From contig NZ_LJYG01000026.1 of NCBI RefSeq assembly GCF_001440035.1, positions 97,844-161,843 of the forward strand: a DNA stretch of 64,000 nt. The letters are read 5' to 3'. The notes under the pieces were generated by a model. It was not told the origin of the DNA and did not search any database. It was given only the letters and a program-made list of their open reading frames with translations. A program made the translations under genes and the position numbers. The stretch is from Bradyrhizobium manausense (GTDB lineage Bacteria > Pseudomonadota > Alphaproteobacteria > Rhizobiales > Xanthobacteraceae). Of this stretch, positions 53,465-61,718 are shown piece by piece (the first letter of the stretch is position 1; each line of letters begins with the position of its first letter).

Positions 53465-53650
53465 GTGGGACCGGATACGGTGGTCGGCGGCCCGCTCGAT
53501 CCGCACACCCATCTCAGCAACGCGATGGTCGACAATGCCGACCTCCCGATCTGCTGGAAGGAATATCCGCACACGGACATCCTGGAGCCGGCGCGGGAGC
53601 TCGTCGAATTCTGCACGGCGCTGGCCGAGCAGCGCCTCGAGCTGCGGGGA
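53465..53650 (+). pseudogene. Remnant of an M81/MlrC-type metallopeptidase gene
   Basis: The translated piece GPDTVVGGPLDPHTHLSNAM, then DLPICWKEYPHTDILEPARE, matches the part of MlrC-type peptidases that carries a DPHxHLT-like metal site and KEYPHTD. Nothing before or after in this frame continues the family, and it ends by a stop at 53672-53674. It sits between the methyltransferase and the LysR gene, so part of a peptidase gene was probably lost here. Confidence 0.6.
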
Positions 53651-53667
53651 TCATCAGCCGGTTGCTC

Positions 53668-54606
53668 TCAATAGCAAGCCGCCATGGCGCCGAGCTTGGG
53701 ATAGAGCTTGTCGATCGCGGCGATCTCGCTGTGCATCTGGGCGATGATCCAGTCGCGGATCTCGGCGGCGATCGGGCGCATCGGCCGGTTGCGCGGCGGC
53801 AGGAATTCGCAAATGCGGCGCGTGGTGGTGAGCCGGTCGGACGCCGGCACCAATGAGCCGGTCAAAAGCCAGTGCGAGGCAACCGTGAGCCAGCCGAGCG
53901 CGATGCCCTGGCCGAGCAGGGCGGCCTGCACCACGACGGCATAGTCGGTGAAGCTCAAGCCCTTGGCGGCGCCGCGCCGGCCGGTGAGCAGCGAGGCGTA
54001 ATCCGCGGCCCAGTCGCCCGGCGTCTCGGCGAGGCGAATGATGGTGTTGCCCTCGGCGGGATCGGTCGCGTCGAGATAGGTCGGGCTGCACATCGGCAGC
54101 ATCACTTCCTTCATCACCAGCGTGCCGCCGGACGATGGCTCCTCGCGATCACGAAAGCGCATGCCGAGATCGACATTCTCCACCGGCCCGCGCAGCGCGC
54201 CGGAGATGAGCTGGAAGCGCAGATCGACCTGCGGAAACTGCTTCTGCAGCTTGTCGATGCGCGGCATCAGCCAATGCGTGGTGAAGGCGGAGGAGACCGA
54301 CAGCGTCACCGTCTCGGTGCCCTTGCGGCGCCGCTCGATCTCGGTGAGCCCGGTCTCGATGCTGCGAAAGCCCTCGAGCACGCGGCGATAGAGCAGCTCG
54401 CCTTCCTCGGTGAGCACCGCGCGGCCGGCTTTGCGGTCGAACAGCCGCACGCCGAGATGCTCCTCGAATTGCCCGAGCATGCGGCTCACCGCCGGCTGCG
54501 TCACGTTCAACTCGGCGGCGGCGGCCGTGAAGCTGCCATTGCGCGCCGCTGCGTCGAAGACGAACAGGGCGTTGCTGGAGGGCAGCATGCGGCGGAGCTC
54601 TGGCAT
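53668..54606 (-). CDS. LysR-family regulator
   Basis: The 312-residue protein has the LysR HTH (SNALFVFDAAARNGSFTAAA, then ELNVTQPAVSRMLGQFEEHL) and a periplasmic-binding-like effector domain (ETVTLSVSSAFTTHWLMPRI onward). It is divergent from a polyamine-type ABC operon 211 bases away, which is the usual arrangement for a LysR protein and its target. The candidate operator at 54604-54620 covers its own start codon. Confidence 0.9.
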   Translation of the reverse strand: MPELRRMLPSSNALFVFDAAARNGSFTAAAAELNVTQPAVSRMLGQFEEHLGVRLFDRKAGRAVLTEEGELLYRRVLEGFRSIETGLTEIERRRKGTETVTLSVSSAFTTHWLMPRIDKLQKQFPQVDLRFQLISGALRGPVENVDLGMRFRDREEPSSGGTLVMKEVMLPMCSPTYLDATDPAEGNTIIRLAETPGDWAADYASLLTGRRGAAKGLSFTDYAVVVQAALLGQGIALGWLTVASHWLLTGSLVPASDRLTTTRRICEFLPPRNRPMRPIAAEIRDWIIAQMHSEIAAIDKLYPKLGAMAACY

Positions 54607-54620
54607 AACCCCATGTTATG
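54604..54620. promoter_or_regulatory. LysR-type operator overlapping the LysR start codon
   Basis: CATAACCCCATGTTATG is an inverted repeat (CATAAC/GTTATG, 5-base spacer) with the T-N11-A form of LysR-family sites (T 54606, A 54618). The first three bases are the complement of the LysR start codon, so binding would repress LysR itself while controlling the divergent operon. Confidence 0.65.
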
Positions 54621-54636
54621 AGGCGCGTGAGAATTT

Positions 54637-54646
54637 GGCAATTGCC
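54637..54646. promoter_or_regulatory. Second palindrome in the LysR/ABC divergent region
   Basis: GGCAATTGCC is a perfect 10-base palindrome about 17 bases from the T-N11-A site. It could be a further half-site for the LysR protein or part of a promoter; it is short and may be chance. Confidence 0.35.
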
Positions 54647-54817
54647 GGATTTTCGCAAGTCTGGTGTCATTGACATGACAGCCTAAAGACAGGGGCCTGC
54701 GAGCGAAGATTTGGTGCGGTGCACGCCGCGCCTCTGAATGCTGCAAATCCCTGTCTATAAAGCAGGCTTATGGCGTGCAGTCAGGCACGTCATGGCGGGA
54801 TTGCGCGAGGTCGATCG

Positions 54818-55897
54818 TTGGACAAACGAGCGGAAAGCGTCGAGATCAGGTCCGCGAGCAAGGCGTATGGCGCCGTTCGCGCCCTCGACGATGTGTCCCT
54901 CAATGTCGGCGCCGGCGAGTTCGTCTCGCTGCTCGGTCCTTCCGGCTCCGGCAAGACCACGCTGCTCGGAATTTTGGGCGGCTTCATCCTGCCGACCTCT
55001 GGCACCATCCTGTTCGGCGGCCGCGACGTCACCTACATGCCGCCGCACACGCGCGACATCGGCGTGGTGTTCCAGAACTACGCGCTGTTCCCGCATATGA
55101 GCGTCGGCGAGAACGTCGCCTTTCCCTTGCGCGCACGCCGCCTGCCGAAGGCGAGCTGGCCTGGCAGGGTGCGCGCGGCGCTCAGCATGGTCGGCCTTGC
55201 CGGCTACGAGGCGCGCGGCATCGCGCAGCTCTCGGGCGGCCAGCGCCAGCGCGTGGCGCTGGCGCGCGCCATGATCTTCGAGCCGCGGCTGATCCTGATG
55301 GACGAGCCGCTCTCGGCGCTCGACAAGCAGTTGCGCGAGACCATGCAGATCGAGCTGCGCGCACTGCACAGGCGCATCGGCGCGACCATCATCTACGTCA
55401 CCCATGACCAGCGCGAGGCGCTGACCATGAGCGACCGCGTCGCCGTGATGAAGGATGGCAGACTGATCCAGATCGACGCGCCGGCGCGCCTGCACGACCA
55501 CCCGGCCGATGCCTTCGTCGCCAGCTTCATCGGCGAGGCGACGATGCTGCCGGTGCGGCGCGTCGATGCCTGCAGTGTCGCGCTCGGCAACGCGCTGCTG
55601 CGCAGCGCCCGCGCCATTCCTGACAGCGATGCGCTGATGCTCGCCGTGCACAGCGAGAAGCTCTTGATCGACGACGGCGCGCAGGATGCCGCCTGCAACC
55701 GGCTGACCGGCACGGTCACCGACATCGTCTATCAGGGCGAGAGCCTGCGCATCTTCCTGGCGCTCGAAGGCGGCGTCGCGCTCAGCCTACGCCAGCCTTC
55801 CTATCATCAAGCTTACCTGCGTATCCCGCCGCTCGGCGGCAGCCTCACCGTCACCCTCCACCCCGAGGACACCATCGTCGTGCCCCGGGTGGACTGA
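54818..55897 (+). CDS. Polyamine-type ABC transporter ATP-binding protein
   Basis: The ATPase of a PotABCD-like importer. From TTG 54818 the product has 359 residues; ATG 54770 is an alternative. Walker A GPSGSGKT is at about 40-47, the signature LSGGQRQRVALARAM and Walker B LILMDEPLSALD follow, then the His-loop IIYVTHDQREALTMSD, and a C-terminal TOBE-like region (TGTVTDIVYQGESLRIFLAL). It begins the ABC operon. Confidence 0.92.
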   Translation: MDKRAESVEIRSASKAYGAVRALDDVSLNVGAGEFVSLLGPSGSGKTTLLGILGGFILPTSGTILFGGRDVTYMPPHTRDIGVVFQNYALFPHMSVGENVAFPLRARRLPKASWPGRVRAALSMVGLAGYEARGIAQLSGGQRQRVALARAMIFEPRLILMDEPLSALDKQLRETMQIELRALHRRIGATIIYVTHDQREALTMSDRVAVMKDGRLIQIDAPARLHDHPADAFVASFIGEATMLPVRRVDACSVALGNALLRSARAIPDSDALMLAVHSEKLLIDDGAQDAACNRLTGTVTDIVYQGESLRIFLALEGGVALSLRQPSYHQAYLRIPPLGGSLTVTLHPEDTIVVPRVD

Positions 55898-55927
55898 AGC
55901 CCTGTTGCAACCTGAGAGAAGAAGCAC

Positions 55928-56641
55928 ATGTCGACCCAAGCCGCGTTCAGCAATTTCAAGGTTCTCACCTTCGACGTCGTCGGCACCTTGATCGATTTCG
56001 AAACCGGCGTGCTCGAAGCGGTGCGCAGGATCGGAGGCAGGAAGGCGGCCGAGCTCAGCGACGAACAGATCTTCGAGCCCTACAAGCGCGGCCGCGACAA
56101 GCATTACGAGCGCTCCAGCGAGGTGATGTTCCACGTCTATCGCCATCTCGCCACCGAGCTCGGTTTGCCTGCCGACGACGCATCCTGCGACGTGTTCCAG
56201 CTCTCGGTGCTGCGCTGGGGCCCGTTCTCCGATTCCGTCGAGGCGCTGAAGCGGCTGCGGACAAAGTTTCGCCTGGTGGCGATGACAAATGCCGACCGCG
56301 TCGCGCTCTCCTGTTACGCCCATGCGCTCAACAATCCCTTCGACGACACCGTCTGCGCCGACGACACCGGCGTGGCAAAGCCGAATCCGGAGTTCTTTGC
56401 CTACAACAAGGGCCGGCAATCCGCCTTCGGCTACAAGCAGTCCGACATCCTGCACGTCGCGCAGAGCCAGTATCACGACATCGGGATCGCGCGAAAACTC
56501 GGCTACAAGGTGTGCTGGATCGAACGCCGCCAGGGCATCGCAGGTTTCGGCGGCACGCCGGCGGTGGAGACGCTGACCAAGCCGGACTTCCATTACCCGA
56601 CCCTGAAGGCGCTGGCCGACGCGGCCATCGGCCCGGCTTAA
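55928..56641 (+). CDS. HAD-superfamily hydrolase
   Basis: The 237-residue protein resembles haloacid dehalogenase type II proteins. Motif I is FDVVGTLIDFE: the nucleophile Asp is present but the second Asp of the phosphatase DxD is Val, which occurs in dehalogenase-like members. Motif II (LVAMTNADR) and motif III with VAKPNPEFF are present. It lies between the ABC ATPase and the oxidoreductase, 30 bases after the former, so it is probably in the same operon, perhaps acting on the imported compound. Confidence 0.8.
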   Translation: MSTQAAFSNFKVLTFDVVGTLIDFETGVLEAVRRIGGRKAAELSDEQIFEPYKRGRDKHYERSSEVMFHVYRHLATELGLPADDASCDVFQLSVLRWGPFSDSVEALKRLRTKFRLVAMTNADRVALSCYAHALNNPFDDTVCADDTGVAKPNPEFFAYNKGRQSAFGYKQSDILHVAQSQYHDIGIARKLGYKVCWIERRQGIAGFGGTPAVETLTKPDFHYPTLKALADAAIGPA

Positions 56642-56656
56642 GGGACGGGTGCCGGC

Positions 56657-57964
56657 ATGACACGGGACTGGCGCGCACTGCCATCGGCCAACTCGCTGTG
56701 GGAAGCCACGGCGGAGCCGGCGCGCGCCTTTCCGGTGCTCTCCGGCGAGCGACAGGCGGATGTGGTGATCATTGGCGCAGGCTATACCGGCCTGTCCGCC
56801 GCGCACCACATCGCCAAGAGCGGGCTGGCGCCTGTCGTGCTCGAGGCCAACAGGCCGGGCTGGGGAGCGAGCGGGCGCAATGGCGGCGTGATCACCGCGA
56901 AGTTTCGTCTCTCGTTTCGCGAGATCGATGCCGCTTATGGCCGCGCCATGGCGAGGCGCATGTACGAGATCGCGCATGAATCGACCGACATGGTCGAGGA
57001 GCTTGTCTCCGAATTCGGCATCACCACTGCGAACCTGACCCGCACCGGCCAGGTCAAGGCGGCGCACAACGAAACGACGCTGAAGGCTGCCATCGACGAA
57101 GCCAACTGGATGACGCGCGAAATGGGCTCGGCCGAGGTCCGTATCCTCGACAAGCGCGGCGTGCGCGAGGAGACCGGCTCCGACATTTTCGTCGGCGGCG
57201 TGCTCAATCCCGGCTCGGGCGGCGTCCATCCGCTGAATTATCTGCGCGGCCTCGCCGACGGCGTCGCGCGTCGCGGCGTGCCCATCTTCCAGGAATCGCC
57301 GGTCGTAAAACTCCGGCGCGAGGGCGACGGTGTCGTCGCAGAGACGCCGGAAGGTGCGGTGCGCGCCGGGCAGGCGATCATCGCTACCAACAGCTATTCC
57401 GATCTCACCGGCGCCACCGCGCGCATGCAGCGCACGCTGATCCCGTTCCGCAGCGCCCTCATTGCGACGGAAAAACTGCCGCGCAATCTCGCGGGCAAAC
57501 TGATGCCGACGGGGCGCACCTACACCGAGACCAAGCGCATGATGCGCTGGTTCCGCATGGTCGACAATCGCGTGATCTTCGGCGGCCGCGGCGCCTTCGG
57601 CAAGCAGGATTCGCAAACCGCGTTCGACGCGCTGCGCAAGGCGATGGTCGGCATCTTCCCCGATCTGGCCGATGTCCCGCTCGAATACAAATGGTCGGGC
57701 CTTGTCGCGATGACGCTGGACTCGGTGCCGCATATCGGCCGGATCGACGACCGCACCCTGGTCTCGCTCGGCTACAACGGCGCCGGCGTTGCCATGTCGA
57801 GCCTGATGGGCCGCTATCTCGCCGCCTTCGTGCGCGGCGAGAGGCCCGATGTCGGACTGCTCGACGTCAGCCGCATGAAACCCATTCCGTTCTATCCGCT
57901 GCGCGAGCCCGCCGTGCGCATGATCGCCGGCTGGTACCAGTTTCTCGATGCGATCGGTCGGTGA
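56657..57964 (+). CDS. FAD-dependent oxidoreductase, gamma-glutamylputrescine oxidase-like
   Basis: The 435-residue protein is a DAO-type flavoenzyme with FAD-binding motif VVIIGAGYTGLSAAHHIAKS at about residues 36-55, WGASGRNGGVITAKF and the C-terminal SLGYNGAGVAMSSLMGRYLA. It is closest to PuuB-type oxidases of the putrescine pathway. With the neighbouring polyamine-type transporter this suggests use of polyamines or related amines; the exact substrate is unknown. Confidence 0.85.
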   Translation: MTRDWRALPSANSLWEATAEPARAFPVLSGERQADVVIIGAGYTGLSAAHHIAKSGLAPVVLEANRPGWGASGRNGGVITAKFRLSFREIDAAYGRAMARRMYEIAHESTDMVEELVSEFGITTANLTRTGQVKAAHNETTLKAAIDEANWMTREMGSAEVRILDKRGVREETGSDIFVGGVLNPGSGGVHPLNYLRGLADGVARRGVPIFQESPVVKLRREGDGVVAETPEGAVRAGQAIIATNSYSDLTGATARMQRTLIPFRSALIATEKLPRNLAGKLMPTGRTYTETKRMMRWFRMVDNRVIFGGRGAFGKQDSQTAFDALRKAMVGIFPDLADVPLEYKWSGLVAMTLDSVPHIGRIDDRTLVSLGYNGAGVAMSSLMGRYLAAFVRGERPDVGLLDVSRMKPIPFYPLREPAVRMIAGWYQFLDAIGR

Positions 57965-57986
57965 AATCACTTTGAAGGAGGCGAGG

Positions 57987-59033
57987 ATGATGACGAAACG
58001 GAATTTTGGATTGGGCTGTGCGCTGGTGGGCGCAATGGGATTGACCACCTCGGCTGATGCCGCCGAGCAGATCACCTTCGTCTCGCAGGGCGGCGCCTAT
58101 CAGCAGGCGCAGACGGTGGCGATCCTGGATCCCTCCGCCAAGAAGCTCGGCATCACCATCAACCAGGATTCGATCCCCGACGCCTGGCCGGCGATCAAGA
58201 CCCAGGTCGGCAGCGGCAAGCCGATCTGGGACGTCGTCGACACCCCGACCGGCAACTGCCTGCGCGGCGGCGAGCAGGGGCTGATGGAGAAGCTCGACTT
58301 CTCGAAGATTCCAAACGGTGCGGCGATGCCGGAGGCCTATCGCAGTCCCTATTCGGTCTCCTACGAATTTTATTCCAGCGTGCTGTCCTACAGCCAGAAG
58401 ACCTTCCCGAAGGACGCGCCGAACAGCTGGGCCGATTTCTGGGACGTGAAGAAATTCCCCGGACGCCGCGCGCTGCGCAACCATCCCTTCGCGACGTTGG
58501 AGGCGGCGCTGATGGCCGACGGCGTCGCGCCTGACAAGCTCTATCCGCTCGACGTCGACCGCGCCTTCAAGAAGCTCGAGGAAATCAAGCCGCATATCAC
58601 GGTGTGGTGGACCTCGGGCGCGCAGTCGGCGCAGCTGCTCAATGACGGCGAAGTCGACATGGAGATGGCCTGGAACGGCCGCGTCAGCGCCGTCGCCAAG
58701 GAGGGCGCCAAGGTTGCCTTCACCTACAACCAGGGCATCCTGCAGAGCACCTCGCTATGCATCCTCAAGGGCGCACCGAATCTCGACACGGCCGTAAAGT
58801 TCCTCAATGAGGCCGTCGATCCCGTGCACCAGGCCAATCTGCCGCTCAACATCGATTACGGCCCAGGCAATCCCAAGGCGTTCGAGACAGGCGTGATCAA
58901 CCCCGAGCGCGCAGCGCAATTGCCGAGCGAGCCGGCGAATGCGTCGAAACAGGCGCTGATGTCCTACGCCTGGTGGTCCTCGCCGGCGGGCGAAGCCGCC
59001 GAAAAGCGCTGGGCGTCGTTCATGCAGAAGTGA
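57987..59033 (+). CDS. Polyamine-type ABC transporter substrate-binding protein
   Basis: A 348-residue periplasmic protein. ATG 57987 follows AAGGAGGCGAGG at ideal spacing, and a signal peptide (FGLGCALVGAMGLTTSADAA) follows, which rules out the longer frame from 57948. EQITFVSQGGAYQQAQTVAI and PNSWADFWDVKKFPGRRALR are typical of PotD/PotF-like type 2 binding proteins. Confidence 0.92.
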   Translation: MMTKRNFGLGCALVGAMGLTTSADAAEQITFVSQGGAYQQAQTVAILDPSAKKLGITINQDSIPDAWPAIKTQVGSGKPIWDVVDTPTGNCLRGGEQGLMEKLDFSKIPNGAAMPEAYRSPYSVSYEFYSSVLSYSQKTFPKDAPNSWADFWDVKKFPGRRALRNHPFATLEAALMADGVAPDKLYPLDVDRAFKKLEEIKPHITVWWTSGAQSAQLLNDGEVDMEMAWNGRVSAVAKEGAKVAFTYNQGILQSTSLCILKGAPNLDTAVKFLNEAVDPVHQANLPLNIDYGPGNPKAFETGVINPERAAQLPSEPANASKQALMSYAWWSSPAGEAAEKRWASFMQK

Positions 59034-59915
59034 GTGAGGCCAGCCTTGGCGACTTCAGTGCCAGATCCCTCCCAAAGGCATCAGCGCCGCGAGCACGGCC
59101 TGATGCTGGCATTGGTGTCGCCGGCGCTGCTGGTGATCCTGGCTCTGATCGTGCTGCCGGTCGGCTGGCTGGCCTGGCAGTCGATCTACCATGACGGCTT
59201 TACAGTGGAGAACTATCGCCGCGTCTTCACCGAGGACATCTATTGGCGCAGCTTCGCGCTGACCTTCGAGATCAGCCTCGCGGTCACCGTGATCGCGCTG
59301 CTGCTCGGCTATCCCGTCGCCTACCTCGCCAATTCCGTGCCGAAGGGCTGGAGTATCCTGATCCTGTCGCTGGTGGTGCTGCCGTTCTGGACATCAGTGC
59401 TGGTGCGCGCCTATGCCTGGCTGGCGCTGCTCCAACGCACCGGCGTGATCAATCAATTCCTGCGCTATCTCGATGTGATCTCCGAGCCGCTGGCGCTGGT
59501 GCACAACACCTTTGGCACGGTGGTCGCGACCGTGCACATCCTGCTGCCGTTCATGGTGCTGCCGCTCTACGCCACCATGCAGAAGATCCCGGGTGACTTG
59601 ATGCAGGCCGGCGCCAGCCTGGGCGCGAGCCCGTCGCTGACATTCTTTCGCGTGTTCCTGCCGCTGTCGCTGCCGGGCGTGCTCGCGGGCTGCACCATGG
59701 TGTTCGTGCTTTGCCTCGGCTTCTACATCACGCCGGAGCTGCTGGGTGGCGGCCGCACCGTGATGGTGTCGATGCTGGTGAGCCGCAATGTCGAGCTCTA
59801 CAACCAGTTCGGTGCCGCGAGCGCGGTCGCGGTGGTGCTGCTCCTCAGTGTGCTCGCGATCTTCTTCGTCGTCAGCCGCTTCATTTCGCTTGATCGCGTG
59901 TTGGGGCAGAAATGA
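59034..59915 (+). CDS. Polyamine-type ABC transporter permease 1
   Basis: A 293-residue PotB-like permease with several membrane helices (LMLALVSPALLVILALIVLP first) and a conserved cytoplasmic loop with QAGASLGASPSLTFFRVFLP, the coupling EAA-type motif. GTG 59034 directly follows the binding-protein stop; TTG 59046, with GAGG 6 bases before it, is an alternative. It overlaps permease 2 by 4 bases. Confidence 0.9.
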   Translation: MRPALATSVPDPSQRHQRREHGLMLALVSPALLVILALIVLPVGWLAWQSIYHDGFTVENYRRVFTEDIYWRSFALTFEISLAVTVIALLLGYPVAYLANSVPKGWSILILSLVVLPFWTSVLVRAYAWLALLQRTGVINQFLRYLDVISEPLALVHNTFGTVVATVHILLPFMVLPLYATMQKIPGDLMQAGASLGASPSLTFFRVFLPLSLPGVLAGCTMVFVLCLGFYITPELLGGGRTVMVSMLVSRNVELYNQFGAASAVAVVLLLSVLAIFFVVSRFISLDRVLGQK

Positions 59916-60697
59916 CGCGCATCTCGCCCGCTCGAATTGCCCTCTACCTGATCAGCGCGCTGGTGCTGCTCTATCTGATCCTGCCCGTGCTGATCATCGC
60001 GCCGATCTCGTTTTCCAGTGCGCGCTTTTTGACCTTCCCGCCGCCCTCGTTCTCCACGCGCTGGTACCAGCAGTATTTTTCCAATCCGGCCTGGATGCAG
60101 GCGACGCGGGTGACGCTGACGGTGGCGCTGTTCACCGTGGTGATCGCAGCGCCGTGCGGTGTCGCCGCTGCCTATGCCATCAGCCAGTCGAAACTGCGCA
60201 TCATGCGGCTGATCCACATGGCGCTGCTGCTGCCGCTGGTGGTGCCCATCATCATTACCGCGGTCGGCATCTTCTTCGTCTATGCCAAGGTCGGCCTGGT
60301 CGCGACCATGCCCGGCCTCGTGCTGGCCAACGTGATGCTGGGCTTGCCTTACGTCGTCATCTCGGTGCTCGCGGGCTTGCAAAGCTTCGATCCCGCGCAG
60401 GAGATGGTGGCGCGCAGCCTGGGTATGAACCGGTTGCGCAGCTTCTTTGCGGTGACGCTGCCGCAGATCAAGTCGAGCGTGATTGCGGGGAGCATCTTCG
60501 CATTCATCTCGGCCATGGACGAGACCATCGTCGCGCTGTTCATTTCCGGCGGCCAGTATCAGCCGCTGACCAAACGCATGTTCACAGCGCTCCGCGACGA
60601 GATCGACCCGACCATCGCCGCGATCTCGACGCTGATGACGGCGGCGTCGTTCCTGCTGGTGCTCGCGGCGAGTACGCGGCAGAAGAAGGCGGGGTGA
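59912..60697 (+). CDS. Polyamine-type ABC transporter permease 2
   Basis: A 261-residue PotC-like permease; helices include IALYLISALVLLYLILPVLI at the start, and EMVARSLGMNRLRSFFAVTL is the coupling motif. It overlaps permease 1 by 4 bases and ends the ABC operon. The transport set is complete (ATPase, binding protein, two permeases). Confidence 0.92.
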   Translation: MTRISPARIALYLISALVLLYLILPVLIIAPISFSSARFLTFPPPSFSTRWYQQYFSNPAWMQATRVTLTVALFTVVIAAPCGVAAAYAISQSKLRIMRLIHMALLLPLVVPIIITAVGIFFVYAKVGLVATMPGLVLANVMLGLPYVVISVLAGLQSFDPAQEMVARSLGMNRLRSFFAVTLPQIKSSVIAGSIFAFISAMDETIVALFISGGQYQPLTKRMFTALRDEIDPTIAAISTLMTAASFLLVLAASTRQKKAG

Positions 60698-60726
60698 GGG
60701 GAGGGAGTATGCTGTTGCTTCTTGCT

Positions 60727-60811
60727 CCGTCATTGCGAGCGTAGCGAAGCAATCCAGACTTGAGCCTCGCGGAAGGAGTCTGGATTGAGCTTCGCTGCGC
60801 TCGCAATGACG
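60727..60811. repeat. Inverted repeat family copy 2 (CGTCATTGCGAGCG)
   Basis: The second copy of the element at 3616-3696, with arms CGTCATTGCGAGCGTAGCG and GCGCTCGCAATGACG. It lies between the ABC operon and the convergent TetR gene and may terminate transcription from both sides. Confidence 0.85.
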
Positions 60812-60863
60812 ATGTTGAGATAGCTGTGTGCAAACGTCTTCTACGACTAGGCCGGCGAAAGCG

Positions 60864-61511
60864 TCACTTCGCCCCCAGCCACGCCAGGATCATCTCCACG
60901 ATCTGGCTTCTGCTCCTCGCCAGCACCTTCGGCTCGCTCAGGTCGCGATCGAACAGCGCCCCAAACGTATGCCGGTTGGCGACGCGGAAGAAGCAGTAGG
61001 AGGAGATGGCCAGATGCAGATCGATGGCGTCGACGTCGTCGCGGAACGCGCCCTCGCTGCGGCCGCGCTTGAGGATGCTGTCGAGCGTCGCGATCACGCT
61101 GGCGTTGAGCTCACGCAGTTGGAGATTCTGCTTCAGATGCTTGCCGTGGTGGATGTTCTCGATTGAGACGAGGCGGATGAAGTTCGGATTGCGCTCGTCG
61201 TGGTCGAAGGTCGCCTCGATCAGCCGGCGCAGGCCTTCGCGCGCGTCGCAGCTTTCGATATCGAGCTGGTCTTCCAGCGCGCGGATGCTGCGATAGGCCT
61301 CTTCCAGCACCGCGAGGTAGAGCTGCTCCTTGCCGCCGAAATAATAATAGATCATCCGCTTGGACGTGCGGGTCCGCGCGGCGATCGCGTCGACGCGGGC
61401 GCCGGAATAGCCCTCCGAGGCGAATTCGGCCATCGCCACTTCGAGGATGTCGCGCTTGGTGCGTTCGGGGTCGTTGGTGCGCTTGGATGGGGGCGGCTTG
61501 CGCTTGAGCAT
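60864..61511 (-). CDS. TetR-family regulator
   Basis: A 215-residue protein (from ATG 61511; GTG 61514 adds one residue) with the TetR HTH region (RDILEVAMAEFASEGYSGAR, then RTSKRMIYYYFGGKEQLYLA) and a helical ligand-binding domain. It is divergent from the MFS symporter gene, so it probably controls that gene. A direct repeat lies in the gap (61598-61612). Confidence 0.9.
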   Translation of the reverse strand: MLKRKPPPSKRTNDPERTKRDILEVAMAEFASEGYSGARVDAIAARTRTSKRMIYYYFGGKEQLYLAVLEEAYRSIRALEDQLDIESCDAREGLRRLIEATFDHDERNPNFIRLVSIENIHHGKHLKQNLQLRELNASVIATLDSILKRGRSEGAFRDDVDAIDLHLAISSYCFFRVANRHTFGALFDRDLSEPKVLARSRSQIVEMILAWLGAK

Positions 61512-61597
61512 CACAATTTCTCCCGCCGGTTCTATGGATCACCTTGAAGGTGAAGGCAAATTTCGCCCAATCCGACGATCCAGGATGCTTGCATAAA

Positions 61598-61612
61598 CGT
61601 ACTAGTTCGTAC
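61598..61612. promoter_or_regulatory. Candidate TetR operator
   Basis: CGTACTAGTTCGTAC contains CGTAC twice with 5 bases between, and a central ACTAGT palindrome. It lies in the TetR/MFS divergent gap, so it may be the binding site for the TetR protein. Confidence 0.5.
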
Positions 61613-61718
61613 ATTATGTGGCGAAACCAAGGTTGCGGCAACCAGAAGCAAAAGCCTGCGGAAAGCCGGATGGGCATGACGCGAGCCGCGGTCGCCATCG
61701 CATACGGGAGGACGATTG

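Noticed and set aside
55787..58075. 762-codon open frame on the minus strand
   Set aside because: It is antisense to the ABC ATPase, HAD and FAD oxidoreductase genes, which have strong motifs; its composition is that of a shadow frame.
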